Shown here: one piece after another, positions 7,030 to 16,161 of the stretch
Numbering within the stretch: the stretch's first letter is position 1
How the letters are laid out: each line of letters opens with the position of its first letter
DNA from: a virus
Length of the DNA stretch: 64,000 nucleotides
Strand: one strand, 5' to 3'
IMG/VR virus record: IMGVR_UViG_3300025122_005335
Coordinates: 1-64,000 of that record
Notes under the pieces: model-generated
Told to the model about the DNA's origin: nothing
The model's input: the letters and a program-made list of their open reading frames with translations, nothing else
Databases searched by the model: none
Made by a program: the position numbers and the translations under genes

Positions 7030-8885
7030 TATGAAATCTCACAAGCCCCGCCAGCGCATGCTAATTCACCAGAAAGGACTGTATCATCAACTTTTTCTTT
7101 TACAAGAGTTAAGTCTACATTCTTTAAAGAACTAATTAATGCTTCATAAGTTTCTTTTGAGCAATCTTCAAAGGGGGCTTGTTTATATGATCCCCCTTCA
7201 TATGGTAATACAGATAACCCGTTAAATGAAGCTGTGTTTTCCCACATCCATTCACCCACATCTGTCCATTCGTGTTCTCTAATAGATATCGTTGCTGATA
7301 CATTGTGTTTGTTTGCACCTTTTCTATGACCACTTGATACCCATTCGTCAGTAATTTTTTTAATTCTAGTTAATAATTGTAAAGCTGATTCTGTTCTATA
7401 AATTGCACCGTCTGGTGCTCTTTGAGGTACACCAATGACGGCAGTGTCGTGTGGTCTAAAATATTCATCTTCTACTAGATCTCTATGATTTAGATGAAGG
7501 TAATCATAAAGTGCTTCGTTTTTACCGACACGAATTCTACGAATATAATGATCATTGTGCCATGCATGGATACCGGAAGAAGTACCCAATACTAGTGAAG
7601 TTGTACCTGCAGGTTTAACACAAGTGGTTCTTGCTGCTTCGTTTATTCCTAGAATTTTTGCAAGTCTTGAATTTTCTTTTTTGACTATTTCTGCTGTTGC
7701 TTTTAAATTTAAGCTAAGTACTGCTCCTGAACCTATACCCGTCATACTGACACCCAATAACGCATCTTTTTCTGTGTTTCTTTGCCATATAGGACGAAGA
7801 TAGTGAAAGTCTGTATATGAAGCCTGCAATGTACCGATAAATGCTGCTGCTCGAGCTCGTTCTTCGAGATCTTTTTGATCTTTTATATTACTTGCATTAA
7901 TTTCTGTGAGATTGCAGAATTGGTATGGTCTTAGCCCAATTTCACAACAAGGATTGGTACCCCAATCTTTATCATTTGAGAAATAAAATCCCGGTTCACC
8001 TGATCCAGAAGCTTCTATTCTCTTCCATAAGTTTAAAAAGTAATCTTTAGTAATTTTATGACGCATTAATACAGCTGAATTATTAGCTCTCCCTCTTTGT
8101 GCATTTTTTTCCCACCAATTACCTGCTTTACATGCAATCATTTCATCATCATCAGCAGAGAAGAGGGAAATCATAGCTGCTCTTCTTATACCACCCGCTA
8201 ATACTGCGTCAGCCATATGACACATGACATCATGACATTCAATTGACGTTAGTTTACTATTATCTTCTTTTTGTGATAAAATACCTTCTATTTTGACTAA
8301 ACATTCTCTTAATGGTTGAGGACCGGGAGCTTTACCACCCGATGTTACTAATACTGCTCCTTTAGGTCTAATATCACTATAGTCGAAACGAATTCTAGAT
8401 AACCCTTTGAAATAACATTCTAACAAAGCTTTTACTGCATCTGCCCAACCTTCAATTGAATCACCAATTAGGTACCTTCTTGTTCTTTTATCGTTTGGTT
8501 TGTTTATTTCAGGTAATTGTTCGCAATGATGTGTTTGAACCGAATAACCAACCCCTGTTCCTCCCAATAATAAGAACATTGCTTCACCAAATGAACGATA
8601 ATCGTCACAAGGTAAGTAGGCACAATTGAAAATTTTAGATGGGTTTCTATCAATAGGTGCACCTCCAAATTGAAGAGATCTCATAGAAGGTAATACCTTC
8701 TTGGCTGTCACTAGTTTATACACATCATTTATTTCATCTTTTAATTTAGGATACTTTTTAATGTGCATTTTTTTATTTCTCGAAACAATTTCATTCCATG
8801 TTTCACGTCTTTGGTGTTTTTCTAAATATTTTGCATATTTGTTATGTACTGTTATGTCTGAGAGTATTTTCGTTGAAATATCCAT
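7029..8885 (-). CDS. nrdJ: Adenosylcobalamin-dependent (class II) ribonucleotide reductase NrdJ
   Basis: 618 aa. It converts ribonucleotides to deoxyribonucleotides using vitamin B12. Visible blocks are VLPSMRSLQFGG and CAYLPCDDYRSF with the first redox Cys, LLLGGTGVGYSVQ, the active-site loop GTNPCCEIGLRPYQFCNL with the thiyl Cys and its N-x-C-x-E partners, and the C-terminal shuttle pair CAGGAC three residues from the end. No small subunit or glycyl-radical motif is present, which fits class II. T4 and most cyanomyophages carry class I NrdA/NrdB instead. The host must supply B12. Confidence 0.93.
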   Translation of the reverse strand: MDISTKILSDITVHNKYAKYLEKHQRRETWNEIVSRNKKMHIKKYPKLKDEINDVYKLVTAKKVLPSMRSLQFGGAPIDRNPSKIFNCAYLPCDDYRSFGEAMFLLLGGTGVGYSVQTHHCEQLPEINKPNDKRTRRYLIGDSIEGWADAVKALLECYFKGLSRIRFDYSDIRPKGAVLVTSGGKAPGPQPLRECLVKIEGILSQKEDNSKLTSIECHDVMCHMADAVLAGGIRRAAMISLFSADDDEMIACKAGNWWEKNAQRGRANNSAVLMRHKITKDYFLNLWKRIEASGSGEPGFYFSNDKDWGTNPCCEIGLRPYQFCNLTEINASNIKDQKDLEERARAAAFIGTLQASYTDFHYLRPIWQRNTEKDALLGVSMTGIGSGAVLSLNLKATAEIVKKENSRLAKILGINEAARTTCVKPAGTTSLVLGTSSGIHAWHNDHYIRRIRVGKNEALYDYLHLNHRDLVEDEYFRPHDTAVIGVPQRAPDGAIYRTESALQLLTRIKKITDEWVSSGHRKGANKHNVSATISIREHEWTDVGEWMWENTASFNGLSVLPYEGGSYKQAPFEDCSKETYEALISSLKNVDLTLVKEKVDDTVLSGELACAGGACEIS

Positions 8886-9066
8886 CTTTGTATGTCTTAA
8901 TTTAAGCTAACAACCTTCTTTTCACACCAGGAAACACGATTTTTTTAGGGTTTTTTTGGGTAAAGTAAAGACTACCCTAGGGGTTAGCTAGTTTGAGTTA
9001 ATTTCCCTTTTGAAAATTGTTTCTATTTAATCAAAAGTGAATTTTTTGTATAGTTTTTAATAAATA
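8886..9066. other. Intergenic gap, T/A-rich with one GC patch
   Basis: 181 bp without a gene. It holds poly-T stretches and an imperfect palindrome around CTACCCTAGGGGTTAG (8973-8988). On the minus strand this would lie in the nrdJ leader, but no recognised riboswitch (including the cobalamin class) or clear promoter spacing is visible. Confidence 0.3.
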
Positions 9067-9609
9067 TTATATCTCGTTTATTAAATTAGAAGTGTCACAG
9101 ACTATATAAGATGTTAAACCGGCCATTCTTTGATAAAACGGGACATCTTCATTTGCAAAAAAATCTTCACAATCAAATTTAACATTGTCTGACATATTAG
9201 AAAGACTATCAAAAGGATACAAACCTATTGAATATTTACCATAACTGCTACTAGTGCTAACATTAAACTCAGACATCATATGTCTGTAGTTATCAAAGCT
9301 CATTGTATACTTTTCTTTGTGTGATGCGTAAGCTAATTTTTTAGAAATGATTTTATATATAGCGTTTCCATTACATAACACACCATAAAAATATTTCATT
9401 TTAATACCTTCGTTAGTACGCACTAAATGTGAAAATTTTATTGGTGATATTTTTTTGTTTATAAGGAGCCTAGATTCGTCAAATTTATTTTTTATCTCAA
9501 AACCATAAAACAAAAAAGAGTAGTTTGTAAAAAATTCTGTTGATATACGGTATTTTTCATTATCTATTTTGTGTTCACTTAAGCTCGTTAGTAACGGGTT
9601 CATAGACAT
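9067..9609 (-). CDS. Hypothetical protein, probably structural, 180 aa
   Basis: Unrecognised protein at the distal end of the tail/baseplate gene run, transcribed with it. It is mixed alpha/beta in appearance with many Ser, Asn and aromatic residues and no membrane segment. Its position suggests a tail or baseplate component; this is inference from context only. Confidence 0.55.
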   Translation of the reverse strand: MSMNPLLTSLSEHKIDNEKYRISTEFFTNYSFLFYGFEIKNKFDESRLLINKKISPIKFSHLVRTNEGIKMKYFYGVLCNGNAIYKIISKKLAYASHKEKYTMSFDNYRHMMSEFNVSTSSSYGKYSIGLYPFDSLSNMSDNVKFDCEDFFANEDVPFYQRMAGLTSYIVCDTSNLINEI

Positions 9610-9633
9610 ATATTAAAGTAAAAATTTAATAAG

Positions 9634-9867
9634 TCAAGATGCAGGGAACGACTTTATAATAAGAAGATTGGGTAACTTTAAAACTTTTCCTATTTTTCCT
9701 GTTGGTGTTTCTACTGTAATGGAAACTCTGTCTTTTCCCATCATAACAGGTCCTCTAATAATTTTACCACCTACTTGTCTGATAGTTTTGATAGCACCCG
9801 AATTGGTGTCGATTGTTTTTAAGGTAAACTCGTTATGTAAATCTACAGTAAGAAACTCATCAGACAT
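9634..9867 (-). CDS. Hypothetical small protein, 77 aa, late
   Basis: Beta-rich small protein with an SH3-like look (GGKIIRGPVMMGKDRVSITV). A late box AATAAATA lies 5 nt before the ATG. It sits in the tail/baseplate cluster and is probably a virion or assembly protein. Family unknown. Confidence 0.6.
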   Translation of the reverse strand: MSDEFLTVDLHNEFTLKTIDTNSGAIKTIRQVGGKIIRGPVMMGKDRVSITVETPTGKIGKVLKLPNLLIIKSFPAS

Positions 9868-9872
9868 AAAAG

Positions 9873-9880
9873 TATTTATT
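9873..9880 (-). promoter_or_regulatory. Late promoter box, 5 nt before start 9867
   Basis: AATAAATA on the minus strand. Confidence 0.6.
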
Positions 9881-10115
9881 ACTTTTTAGCTTTTGATGTT
9901 TTTGTTAACTGATCTAAATGCGAAATAACTGTGTCCATTTTACCGGATAGTTCAGAAACAATTTCTTTATAGTTTTCAATAGATTGATTTAAAAAGTTAA
10001 CTGTATTTTGAGCTGTAACCAAATTATTATCAATACTTTGGATTTTTAACTCTTTTTGATCTAATTCTTTGTAAAGATCATTAATCTTCTTAATTTCGTC
10101 GCCTTCAAGTGCCAT
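9879..10115 (-). CDS. Coiled-coil small protein, 78 aa, late
   Basis: Almost entirely heptad-like (KKINDLYKELDQKELKIQSI and following), ending in a Lys tail, so a coiled coil is likely over about residues 5-70. AATAAATG, one base off the late consensus, lies 5 nt before the ATG. It is probably a structural or chaperone-like component of the tail cluster. Confidence 0.6.
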   Translation of the reverse strand: MALEGDEIKKINDLYKELDQKELKIQSIDNNLVTAQNTVNFLNQSIENYKEIVSELSGKMDTVISHLDQLTKTSKAKK

Positions 10116-10120
10116 ACAAT

Positions 10121-10128
10121 CATTTATT
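10121..10128 (-). promoter_or_regulatory. Late promoter-like box, 5 nt before start 10115
   Basis: AATAAATG on the minus strand, one mismatch at the last base. Confidence 0.4.
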
Positions 10129-10141
10129 ATCTATTAACGCC

Positions 10142-11002
10142 TTATCCAGGCTGCATCACAGGTTTTGCTGGTGCGTTGGCTTTTTTCTGTGCATCGTTTT
10201 GTTCTTTTATTTCTTGTGCTAGAGTTTTTATTTGTAATATAGATTCAACAGGGCTCATAAGGTGTAAGAAATCTGATAATGGTATGTTTAGTTTACTACA
10301 ACACAAATATTCATAGTAATACATGTTTTTTAAATCCTCACTAAAACATGCTTTTAAGAAATCAAAATTTTGTTTTGAATTAAATGAAAAATAAAAATCA
10401 ATTTCAGTTCCTTGTTCGTAAGTCCAAGAAAACAGTTTTATTTGTTTGTAGTTAGAATCACTTTTAATAGCTTTCATTATCTTTTTTGCTAATTCGACGG
10501 GTATATAGTTTAAAATTTTATCTCTCATTTCAGGTGAGGTACTATTCATGATAACCCTGTCACCTGCAATAGAGATTGAATATATTTTATCATATAACAA
10601 ATCTTTATTGCTAATTAAGTAAGGGTAACTAATTTCTACTTTTATATTATTTTCTTTATCTTCTATTTCTTTAGTTTCAGGTACATAATTTTCTATTATA
10701 GTTCTTGATACTTTGCTTAATGATATAGTGTTTTGGATATTTTCTTTACCTGCTATGATTATATTTTCACCAATTGATATAATTCTACAAGAGAGTAAAA
10801 TTAAAATTTTATCTATGTAGTTTAATGTGCATTGTGTTTTACAAATGTCTTGTACTAAAAATTCAAAATATTTACAGAGATTTTCGTTATCCTGATTCAA
10901 TGAAAATTTTAAAATATTTTTATATTCGAAGTTAGTTAGTTCTCTACACCGTACTTGTTTGTCGTTTGTAATAGTAACAGGATACATGTAAGTGTTGACC
11001 AT
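10142..11002 (-). CDS. Baseplate hub assembly protein, gp26/gp51-like (tentative)
   Basis: 286 aa. Composition, length and position next to a tube-fold baseplate protein resemble the T4 baseplate hub family (gp26/gp51). The N-terminus has the pattern of short strands followed by KNILKFSLNQDNENLCKYFE, and the C-terminal tail is Pro/Ala-rich and disordered. A TATTAT box lies 6 nt upstream of the ATG. The match is by general pattern; a profile search is needed to confirm it. Confidence 0.4.
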   Translation of the reverse strand: MVNTYMYPVTITNDKQVRCRELTNFEYKNILKFSLNQDNENLCKYFEFLVQDICKTQCTLNYIDKILILLSCRIISIGENIIIAGKENIQNTISLSKVSRTIIENYVPETKEIEDKENNIKVEISYPYLISNKDLLYDKIYSISIAGDRVIMNSTSPEMRDKILNYIPVELAKKIMKAIKSDSNYKQIKLFSWTYEQGTEIDFYFSFNSKQNFDFLKACFSEDLKNMYYYEYLCCSKLNIPLSDFLHLMSPVESILQIKTLAQEIKEQNDAQKKANAPAKPVMQPG

Positions 11003-11040
11003 TTATTAATAATATAATCTAGTTTGAAATAATCAATACT

Positions 11041-11916
11041 CTATTGGAAGGGTGAAATTTTAGGAATTAAGCTTTTCCAACCTTTAGAACTGATTTTGTT
11101 AATAATGTCAGGTAAAGGTAAATATAAATTATTTCTTACAGCGTAATTTGAAAATGCCCATTCTGAGGAATTAATTTCTAAAGATTCTTGATCATATGTT
11201 AAATTTTTATTACTAACTGAAGTAGGCATACAATTATAGAAGGTCCAAATTTTTCTCGGTATTTGTGCTATGTTTTGATACGTTCTAGTAAATTGTAATA
11301 GACTAATTGTAGTACCCACATTTCTTGGATCACTAGGTGGTCTTGCTACCATACCAAAATGTTCAGCTAATATTGTCCAAGGTCGAACAACAAAATCAAC
11401 AAAGCTTGTATTTGTTTCCCTAAATTGTAAAGTTAAATTACCAAATGGTTGTCTACCGGTTGATATAACGCCGGGGATAAACCCTCTCTGTTTGTCTCCA
11501 AAAATTTTATCTCTATTTACTTCTAATTGTTCTAATCCTGGTATATCCGCTCCTTGAGCAAAAATACATCCGGTTACTTTATTCAAAGGATAAGATTTTA
11601 AAATACTCACTGCTTGTGATATATCAAAGTTATGATAATTACCTTCGGTTCTTTCTAAATTTTGTATAACAGATGTTTGCAATAACGTAGGGTAATTTTC
11701 AATTAACAACATCCATTGCGTGCGCATTGGTATGGTGGTGAACCACGATTCCATTTGAGTTAAAAAATAATCTCTTGTGCTTATTAAAGGTACCCCGGGG
11801 ACGGTAAATCCAAATAATGATGTAATAGATGGTTGCGCTAAAGGGTTAGTACCTCTTAATAACGCAGACACATTATCACCAAAACCTCTAATTGCTTCTG
11901 TAAAAGGATTATTCAA
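11041..11916 (-). CDS. Baseplate tail-tube-fold protein, gp48/gp54-like
   Basis: 291 aa with a TTG start. The next Met is 50 residues in, and a late box CTTAAATA lies 7 nt upstream, so TTG is the best start. The C-terminal half has the tube-protein pattern: a RPWTILAEHF helix region, then IWTFYNCMPTSVSNKNLTYD and WAFSNYAVRN, matching the last strands of gp19-type proteins. In T4 such proteins (gp54, gp48) start and cap the tube at the baseplate. Which of the two it matches is unclear. Confidence 0.5.
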   Translation of the reverse strand: MNNPFTEAIRGFGDNVSALLRGTNPLAQPSITSLFGFTVPGVPLISTRDYFLTQMESWFTTIPMRTQWMLLIENYPTLLQTSVIQNLERTEGNYHNFDISQAVSILKSYPLNKVTGCIFAQGADIPGLEQLEVNRDKIFGDKQRGFIPGVISTGRQPFGNLTLQFRETNTSFVDFVVRPWTILAEHFGMVARPPSDPRNVGTTISLLQFTRTYQNIAQIPRKIWTFYNCMPTSVSNKNLTYDQESLEINSSEWAFSNYAVRNNLYLPLPDIINKISSKGWKSLIPKISPFQ

Positions 11917-11922
11917 TTTTAA

Positions 11923-12285
11923 TTATTTAAGTTTGTTATAAAGGGTAAGCGTACCGGAGAAAAAAAATTTTTTACTTTTATATTTTTTACATAACGATAT
12001 CCACACCCGTTGCGCATCTTCGCTTGCTTCAAAATAATCTGTTTTTAATTTACCAAACTTTTTTAATGCTTTTACGTAAAGTAATTTACCAAAACCGTTG
12101 TTTCTATATAGAAGACCTACGTGTGAAGAAATAACAAAATATTTTTTTTCTCGAGCAAAATCTATTTCTAATTTACCTATTTCGGAATTTTTATATCTGT
12201 TTACTTTTATTAGTCTAAAGTGCCAAACCTCTCCTTTGAATTTTGAAGTTACTTTTACCTTAGGTTTATTGTGCTTAACCTTCAC
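11923..12285 (-). CDS. GNAT-like acetyltransferase, phage type
   Basis: 120 aa with a GTG start. The block GLLYRNNGFGKLLYVKALKK is an acetyl-CoA-binding loop (R-x-x-G-x-G), followed by EASEDAQRVWISL, typical of short phage GNAT proteins. The N-terminus is Lys-rich. It is placed between tail tube and baseplate genes, so it may modify a virion protein; the substrate is unknown. Confidence 0.6.
   Translation of the reverse strand: MKVKHNKPKVKVTSKFKGEVWHFRLIKVNRYKNSEIGKLEIDFAREKKYFVISSHVGLLYRNNGFGKLLYVKALKKFGKLKTDYFEASEDAQRVWISLCKKYKSKKFFFSGTLTLYNKLK
11924..11931 (-). promoter_or_regulatory. Late promoter box, 7 nt before TTG start 11916
   Basis: CTTAAATA on the minus strand. It overlaps the end of the GNAT-like gene. 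Confidence 0.5.
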
Positions 12286-12318
12286 AAATACGTTTTAACA
12301 GTATATGTGTTAAATTAA

Positions 12319-12864
12319 TTAGTTTCGCTGCCAGTAATGGTAAGCCATTGTAGCTGTAAAGTTGATTTTTTGACCCGTGCCTTCTGCTATCGAATATTCG
12401 AGCGCCCCTACATTTCTAACAGATGCACCAACTAATTTATAACCTGCCACTTCCTCTAATTGTGTATCTAGTTGGACAAGATTTATAGATGCTGATTGTC
12501 TTGGAGCAAAATAGTTACCTGTGCTTGTTGCATCGTCGAAAATATCTCTTGACATATCTTCAAATTTTTGTCTTATTTGTGAGTTTTGATCACAATAGAA
12601 TGTAAGTGAATATCCTTCACTTCCTGTATATGTCACACTACCGGGGATATTAAACGATAGACCCATATAAGGTACCGCTACGTTAGTTATTGCTCTTTCC
12701 GGTAAGCTTGCTGCGGTGCAATATACTAAGTCATCTTCTTCAAATGTTGTGTCTGTGGCACCACCACCGTCTATTGATAACACTCTGAACTGAAAATCTC
12801 TTGCGAAGTCTCTTTCTGTTGCTACTCTATAAAAATCAGAAATTGTCTGTTGTACATCTGGCAT
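12319..12864 (-). CDS. gp19: Tail tube protein gp19
   Basis: 181 aa. It forms the inner tube of the contractile tail. The start is set to ATG 12864 (MPDVQQTISDFYR), because a late box ATTAAATA ends 5 nt upstream; a TTG 21 nt further out would place the promoter inside the gene. Tube-family blocks are CTAASLPERAITNVAVPYMG (the A-x-x-LP motif), YSLTFYCDQNSQIRQKFEDM and the C-terminal FTATMAYHYW. It follows the sheath gene, the T4 order, after a terminator. Confidence 0.88.
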   Translation of the reverse strand: MPDVQQTISDFYRVATERDFARDFQFRVLSIDGGGATDTTFEEDDLVYCTAASLPERAITNVAVPYMGLSFNIPGSVTYTGSEGYSLTFYCDQNSQIRQKFEDMSRDIFDDATSTGNYFAPRQSASINLVQLDTQLEEVAGYKLVGASVRNVGALEYSIAEGTGQKINFTATMAYHYWQRN

Positions 12865-12869
12865 ACTAA

Positions 12870-12877
12870 TATTTAAT
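12870..12877 (-). promoter_or_regulatory. Late promoter box, 5 nt before gp19
   Basis: ATTAAATA on the minus strand, downstream of the sheath terminator, so gp19 has its own late promoter. Confidence 0.65.
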
Positions 12878-12887
12878 CCAAACAAAC

Positions 12888-12910
12888 AAAAACCCCGAAA
12901 ATTTTCGGGG
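12888..12910 (-). terminator. Terminator after tail sheath gene
   Basis: An 18-nt perfect palindrome CCCCGAAAATTTTCGGGG (12893-12910) followed on the minus strand by TTTTTGTTTG. Confidence 0.85.
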
Positions 12911-12941
12911 CTTGTATAAGTTAGTCAAGTTAGCTTGATTA

Positions 12942-15515
12942 TTAACCAACAATTTCGCTAAAGTCTTGACCGGTTCTGGTTGCATAGAAGTTAACTAATA
13001 TGAACTCAGCTGCTCGAACTGGTTTCAAATAAATGTCAACAACTAACTCATTAGCATCAATAACTTCTGGTGTATTATTACGTTCATCACAAACAATAAG
13101 ATAATCATACAAGCCTTCATTATTTTTTGCATCTTCCATAATAGGATTAAGAACATTAAGAACGTTTGTTCTTGTAAACAACGTATTTGGTTCAAATACG
13201 AAATACTTAACTGTTTCTTTAACTCGTTTTTCGAGATATAAGAACAACCTTCTTACGTTAATTCTATCAAATGCACTTGGTTTAGTTTGTAGTGTCTTTT
13301 GACCATAAATTACAAACCCTTCACTCGGAAAGAATGCAACTGGGTTAGTATTGGTTTGATCATATATAGAATCACGTTGTTTCTGGTTCGGGTAAATTGC
13401 AACATCATTTACTGTGTCTAAAAGACCTCTTGTAAATCCGGCTGGTGCATACCATGGTGCGAAGTTGGCATCCGTTTGTGCATACTTCGCAGCCGCTAAA
13501 CCAGACATTGGTATCCATGTTTGACCAGATACTTGGTTATCAAAAACTTGTGTCCATGTAGCATAAGCTGCTGCATAGTTTGTATTAATAAGAGAATAAC
13601 AATTCTTTAAAGGCTGTAATATGTTTACCGGGAATGTATTTCCTGGTATATTAATAACCTTACTGTTTTCACCTTGAACAAATATCTGTCTAATTGGATC
13701 AGAAACATAAATGAAATCCTTTCTAGTATTTTGAGCAAACGTAATGAATTTGGTTTGAACAGAATTCCAACTAGATCTAATGGCAACTGCAAGCGGAGCA
13801 AGACTTGGTGATGTTGCTGACAACTGATTCATTCCTACTCGACTGGATCCAGGATCACCTAATGCATCTCTATCATCAAAAAACTGTGTACTGAAATTTG
13901 TATTATTTGTTGTATTATCGATCGTAGTTTGAATAGTACCTAACCCGGCTTCTGGGATGATATCAATATCAAATATGTCTTGGTTCGCTAATCTGTCAAA
14001 TACACGATCTAACTTACCTGGTATATTTCCAATAGCTTTTACATTAAGACTCGATGTTGTTGATCTGTCGTTTGTCGAATAAACGGCAGCGGGTAACATT
14101 GTTTGGAACCCCATGCCAAATGTAGTACCATATGTAAAATCTGAAGAATTTATAATATAGTTACCAGAACTAATATCTGCAACGTCTACTTGATTAAAAC
14201 CAACAATTTCTCTGTAAGCTCGAATATTACCATAATCACCTTCAGCATTATTAGTATATGTGCGGTTAATTAAACCATCATTCATTATTCTTACCTTTCT
14301 GAATGGCTCACCTGTATCGGAAAGTGTTGCACCATCATATTTTCCGGAGACGTATGGGTTAATTTTCATTGCAGTATTAACACTCTTGTTTGAGAGCTTT
14401 TGCGGTAAGTAATAACTTACAGGCTGACCTCCATTTTCGTTATTAATTTGTCTAAAGTAATCAATACTTCCAAAGTAACCTTCTTCTAATACAAAGTCTA
14501 ATTTAGTAACTTCAGGTGAAAAGACTGATGTTCTAAATTTATACAACCCATGTACAAGTGTGTCGTCAAATGCAGATGTTGCTACGTTGAATGACGTAAT
14601 TTTTTCAGTAACTTCTGAAATATTATATTCAACTGTTTCTGGCAAAATAGCAGCACTAAGTGCAAAATTTAATCTGTTGGTTGGAACCCTTGTTAGGGTA
14701 TCATATTGTACCGTTGTTAATGTTTCGTTTTTGCTTACATTAACACCACCAAAATCATCATAATTTGTAGTTGGGTATATGTTGGTGTTATCTATTAAAC
14801 CAGAATAATAACCTTCTAATTTACTATTGACTGTTGTTTTGGCGGTATTAAGCAAGATAACAGCAGCACCACCTAGATTGGTTAAATCGGTTGTTAAATT
14901 ACCTGTACTGGTTTGAGGTACACTAAACGAACCTTGCTCACCTATAGGTGAGTCTATCCATGCTATAGCAGAATCATCTAAAATAGCTTGATACTGAGCT
15001 TGAGTTAAAGTCAAGAATGTTGGTTTACCTAAAAAGTAATAAACTGTATTACCAGAAGACGCTGGTGAAAATTGTGAAACTGTTTGACCACCTGCAATGT
15101 CAATGTTGGCAGATAAAGTGTTCCACTCGCTTATGGCTGCACTACTTTCGTTGGCGAGCGCGTTTTCATATGCATCTTTGTTAATTGGTCTACCTGGGTA
15201 TACTGTGGCGAAATATTTGTTGGTGAACCCGTCACCTAAATTTACACCATATGGTAATCTGTTTACCATAATATTAGCTCTACTATTAAATGATTGAGCT
15301 ATTGTGTGGTAAAAATACCGCTCTGCGGAATTTGTAGGTTGCCCGTAAATTGATTCGAATTCTGATAAGCTCGACACCTGTATGATTTCATCACTAGGTC
15401 CTTGAGGAGAGAACCCCGCAACAAAAATTGTTGTCCCGATTTTATCAGCGCTCCTTAGAGATAAATCGACTTCATTAATTTCTACACCCGGACTTTGAAT
15501 AGTTCTTTGCGACAT
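12942..15515 (-). CDS. gp18: Tail sheath protein gp18
   Basis: 857 aa, longer than the 659 aa of T4 gp18, so it carries extra surface domains in the middle. The N-terminus RTIQSPGVEINEVDLS and the block FVAGFSPQGPSDEIIQVSS are typical of phage sheath proteins. The C-terminal domain (INVRRLFLYLEKRVKETVKY through FYATRTGQDFSEIVG) is the conserved contractile core. It has its own late box (5 nt upstream) and terminator, consistent with high expression. Confidence 0.95.
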   Translation of the reverse strand: MSQRTIQSPGVEINEVDLSLRSADKIGTTIFVAGFSPQGPSDEIIQVSSLSEFESIYGQPTNSAERYFYHTIAQSFNSRANIMVNRLPYGVNLGDGFTNKYFATVYPGRPINKDAYENALANESSAAISEWNTLSANIDIAGGQTVSQFSPASSGNTVYYFLGKPTFLTLTQAQYQAILDDSAIAWIDSPIGEQGSFSVPQTSTGNLTTDLTNLGGAAVILLNTAKTTVNSKLEGYYSGLIDNTNIYPTTNYDDFGGVNVSKNETLTTVQYDTLTRVPTNRLNFALSAAILPETVEYNISEVTEKITSFNVATSAFDDTLVHGLYKFRTSVFSPEVTKLDFVLEEGYFGSIDYFRQINNENGGQPVSYYLPQKLSNKSVNTAMKINPYVSGKYDGATLSDTGEPFRKVRIMNDGLINRTYTNNAEGDYGNIRAYREIVGFNQVDVADISSGNYIINSSDFTYGTTFGMGFQTMLPAAVYSTNDRSTTSSLNVKAIGNIPGKLDRVFDRLANQDIFDIDIIPEAGLGTIQTTIDNTTNNTNFSTQFFDDRDALGDPGSSRVGMNQLSATSPSLAPLAVAIRSSWNSVQTKFITFAQNTRKDFIYVSDPIRQIFVQGENSKVINIPGNTFPVNILQPLKNCYSLINTNYAAAYATWTQVFDNQVSGQTWIPMSGLAAAKYAQTDANFAPWYAPAGFTRGLLDTVNDVAIYPNQKQRDSIYDQTNTNPVAFFPSEGFVIYGQKTLQTKPSAFDRINVRRLFLYLEKRVKETVKYFVFEPNTLFTRTNVLNVLNPIMEDAKNNEGLYDYLIVCDERNNTPEVIDANELVVDIYLKPVRAAEFILVNFYATRTGQDFSEIVG

Positions 15516-15520
15516 ATGTA

Positions 15521-15528
15521 TATTTATG
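15521..15528 (-). promoter_or_regulatory. Late promoter box, 5 nt before gp18
   Basis: CATAAATA on the minus strand. Confidence 0.7.
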
Positions 15529-15574
15529 TTTTTTAGAGAAAGAATTTGTAAAACTTAATTTTTAATTAAATAGA

Positions 15575-16156
15575 CTACGGTTGAAGCAGCGTAGTGTAAA
15601 ATTGACTATAAGCAAAACTGAATTGGGTTTCTATTTCCCCCGGGTCTCTGTAAGAGTATTCAATACCACCTAAAAATGTAGGAAATGCCTTGGTATAATC
15701 AAATTGAGCAACTCTTTTATTATATTCATCTAAGGCATATATGGTAAAATCAGCCATATATTCGTTCTCTACAACAGCGCGTTTTTTATATTCTTCATCT
15801 GGGTTAAAATACCCCTTTCTATCGTCTTGCAATTTATCTAGCCACTTGTAAATAAACCAATAATTGTTAAATCTATTATCAATAGTAAATTTAACATTGA
15901 CAGGCGGGTAAACAGGTCTATTATGGCTTGTGACATTCAATGTTTGACCTGAATATCTTGCTTCTACGTTGGGTATAGAAACCGGTGGGACGACACCACC
16001 AAATATTGAAAATTGTATACTATCTGGATCAACTAAAGTGTTTTTTCGAGCTAACTCAGATACGTCTTCTTTTAAGAATTTAGGAGTGGGGATAACTAGA
16101 ATAAATTTATCCTTTCTTTCCTTGTTAAAAGGAGACTGGTTATAGTTCACAGGCAT
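15575..16156 (-). CDS. gp19-like tube-fold structural protein
   Basis: 193 aa. It follows the tube-protein pattern: FILVIPTPKFLK, then a PPVSIPNVEARYSGQTLNV block, VNVKFTIDNRFNNYWFIYKW, and the C-terminal AFPTFLGGIEYSYRDPGEIE leading to a final aromatic strand, similar to the end of T4 gp19. It lies between terminase and sheath, where T4 has no such gene. It could be a tail terminator or a second tube protein. AATAAATA lies 6 nt before its ATG. Confidence 0.5.
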   Translation of the reverse strand: MPVNYNQSPFNKERKDKFILVIPTPKFLKEDVSELARKNTLVDPDSIQFSIFGGVVPPVSIPNVEARYSGQTLNVTSHNRPVYPPVNVKFTIDNRFNNYWFIYKWLDKLQDDRKGYFNPDEEYKKRAVVENEYMADFTIYALDEYNKRVAQFDYTKAFPTFLGGIEYSYRDPGEIETQFSFAYSQFYTTLLQP

Positions 16157-16161
16157 TAATA

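Noticed and set aside
8886-9066. Cobalamin riboswitch ahead of the B12-dependent reductase
   Set aside because: None of the conserved B12-box or core sequences are visible; only short weak hairpins are seen.
12865-12885. TTG start for gp19 seven codons upstream of the chosen ATG
   Set aside because: It would place the late promoter box inside the gene; the ATG at 12864 has the standard 5-nt gap to the box.
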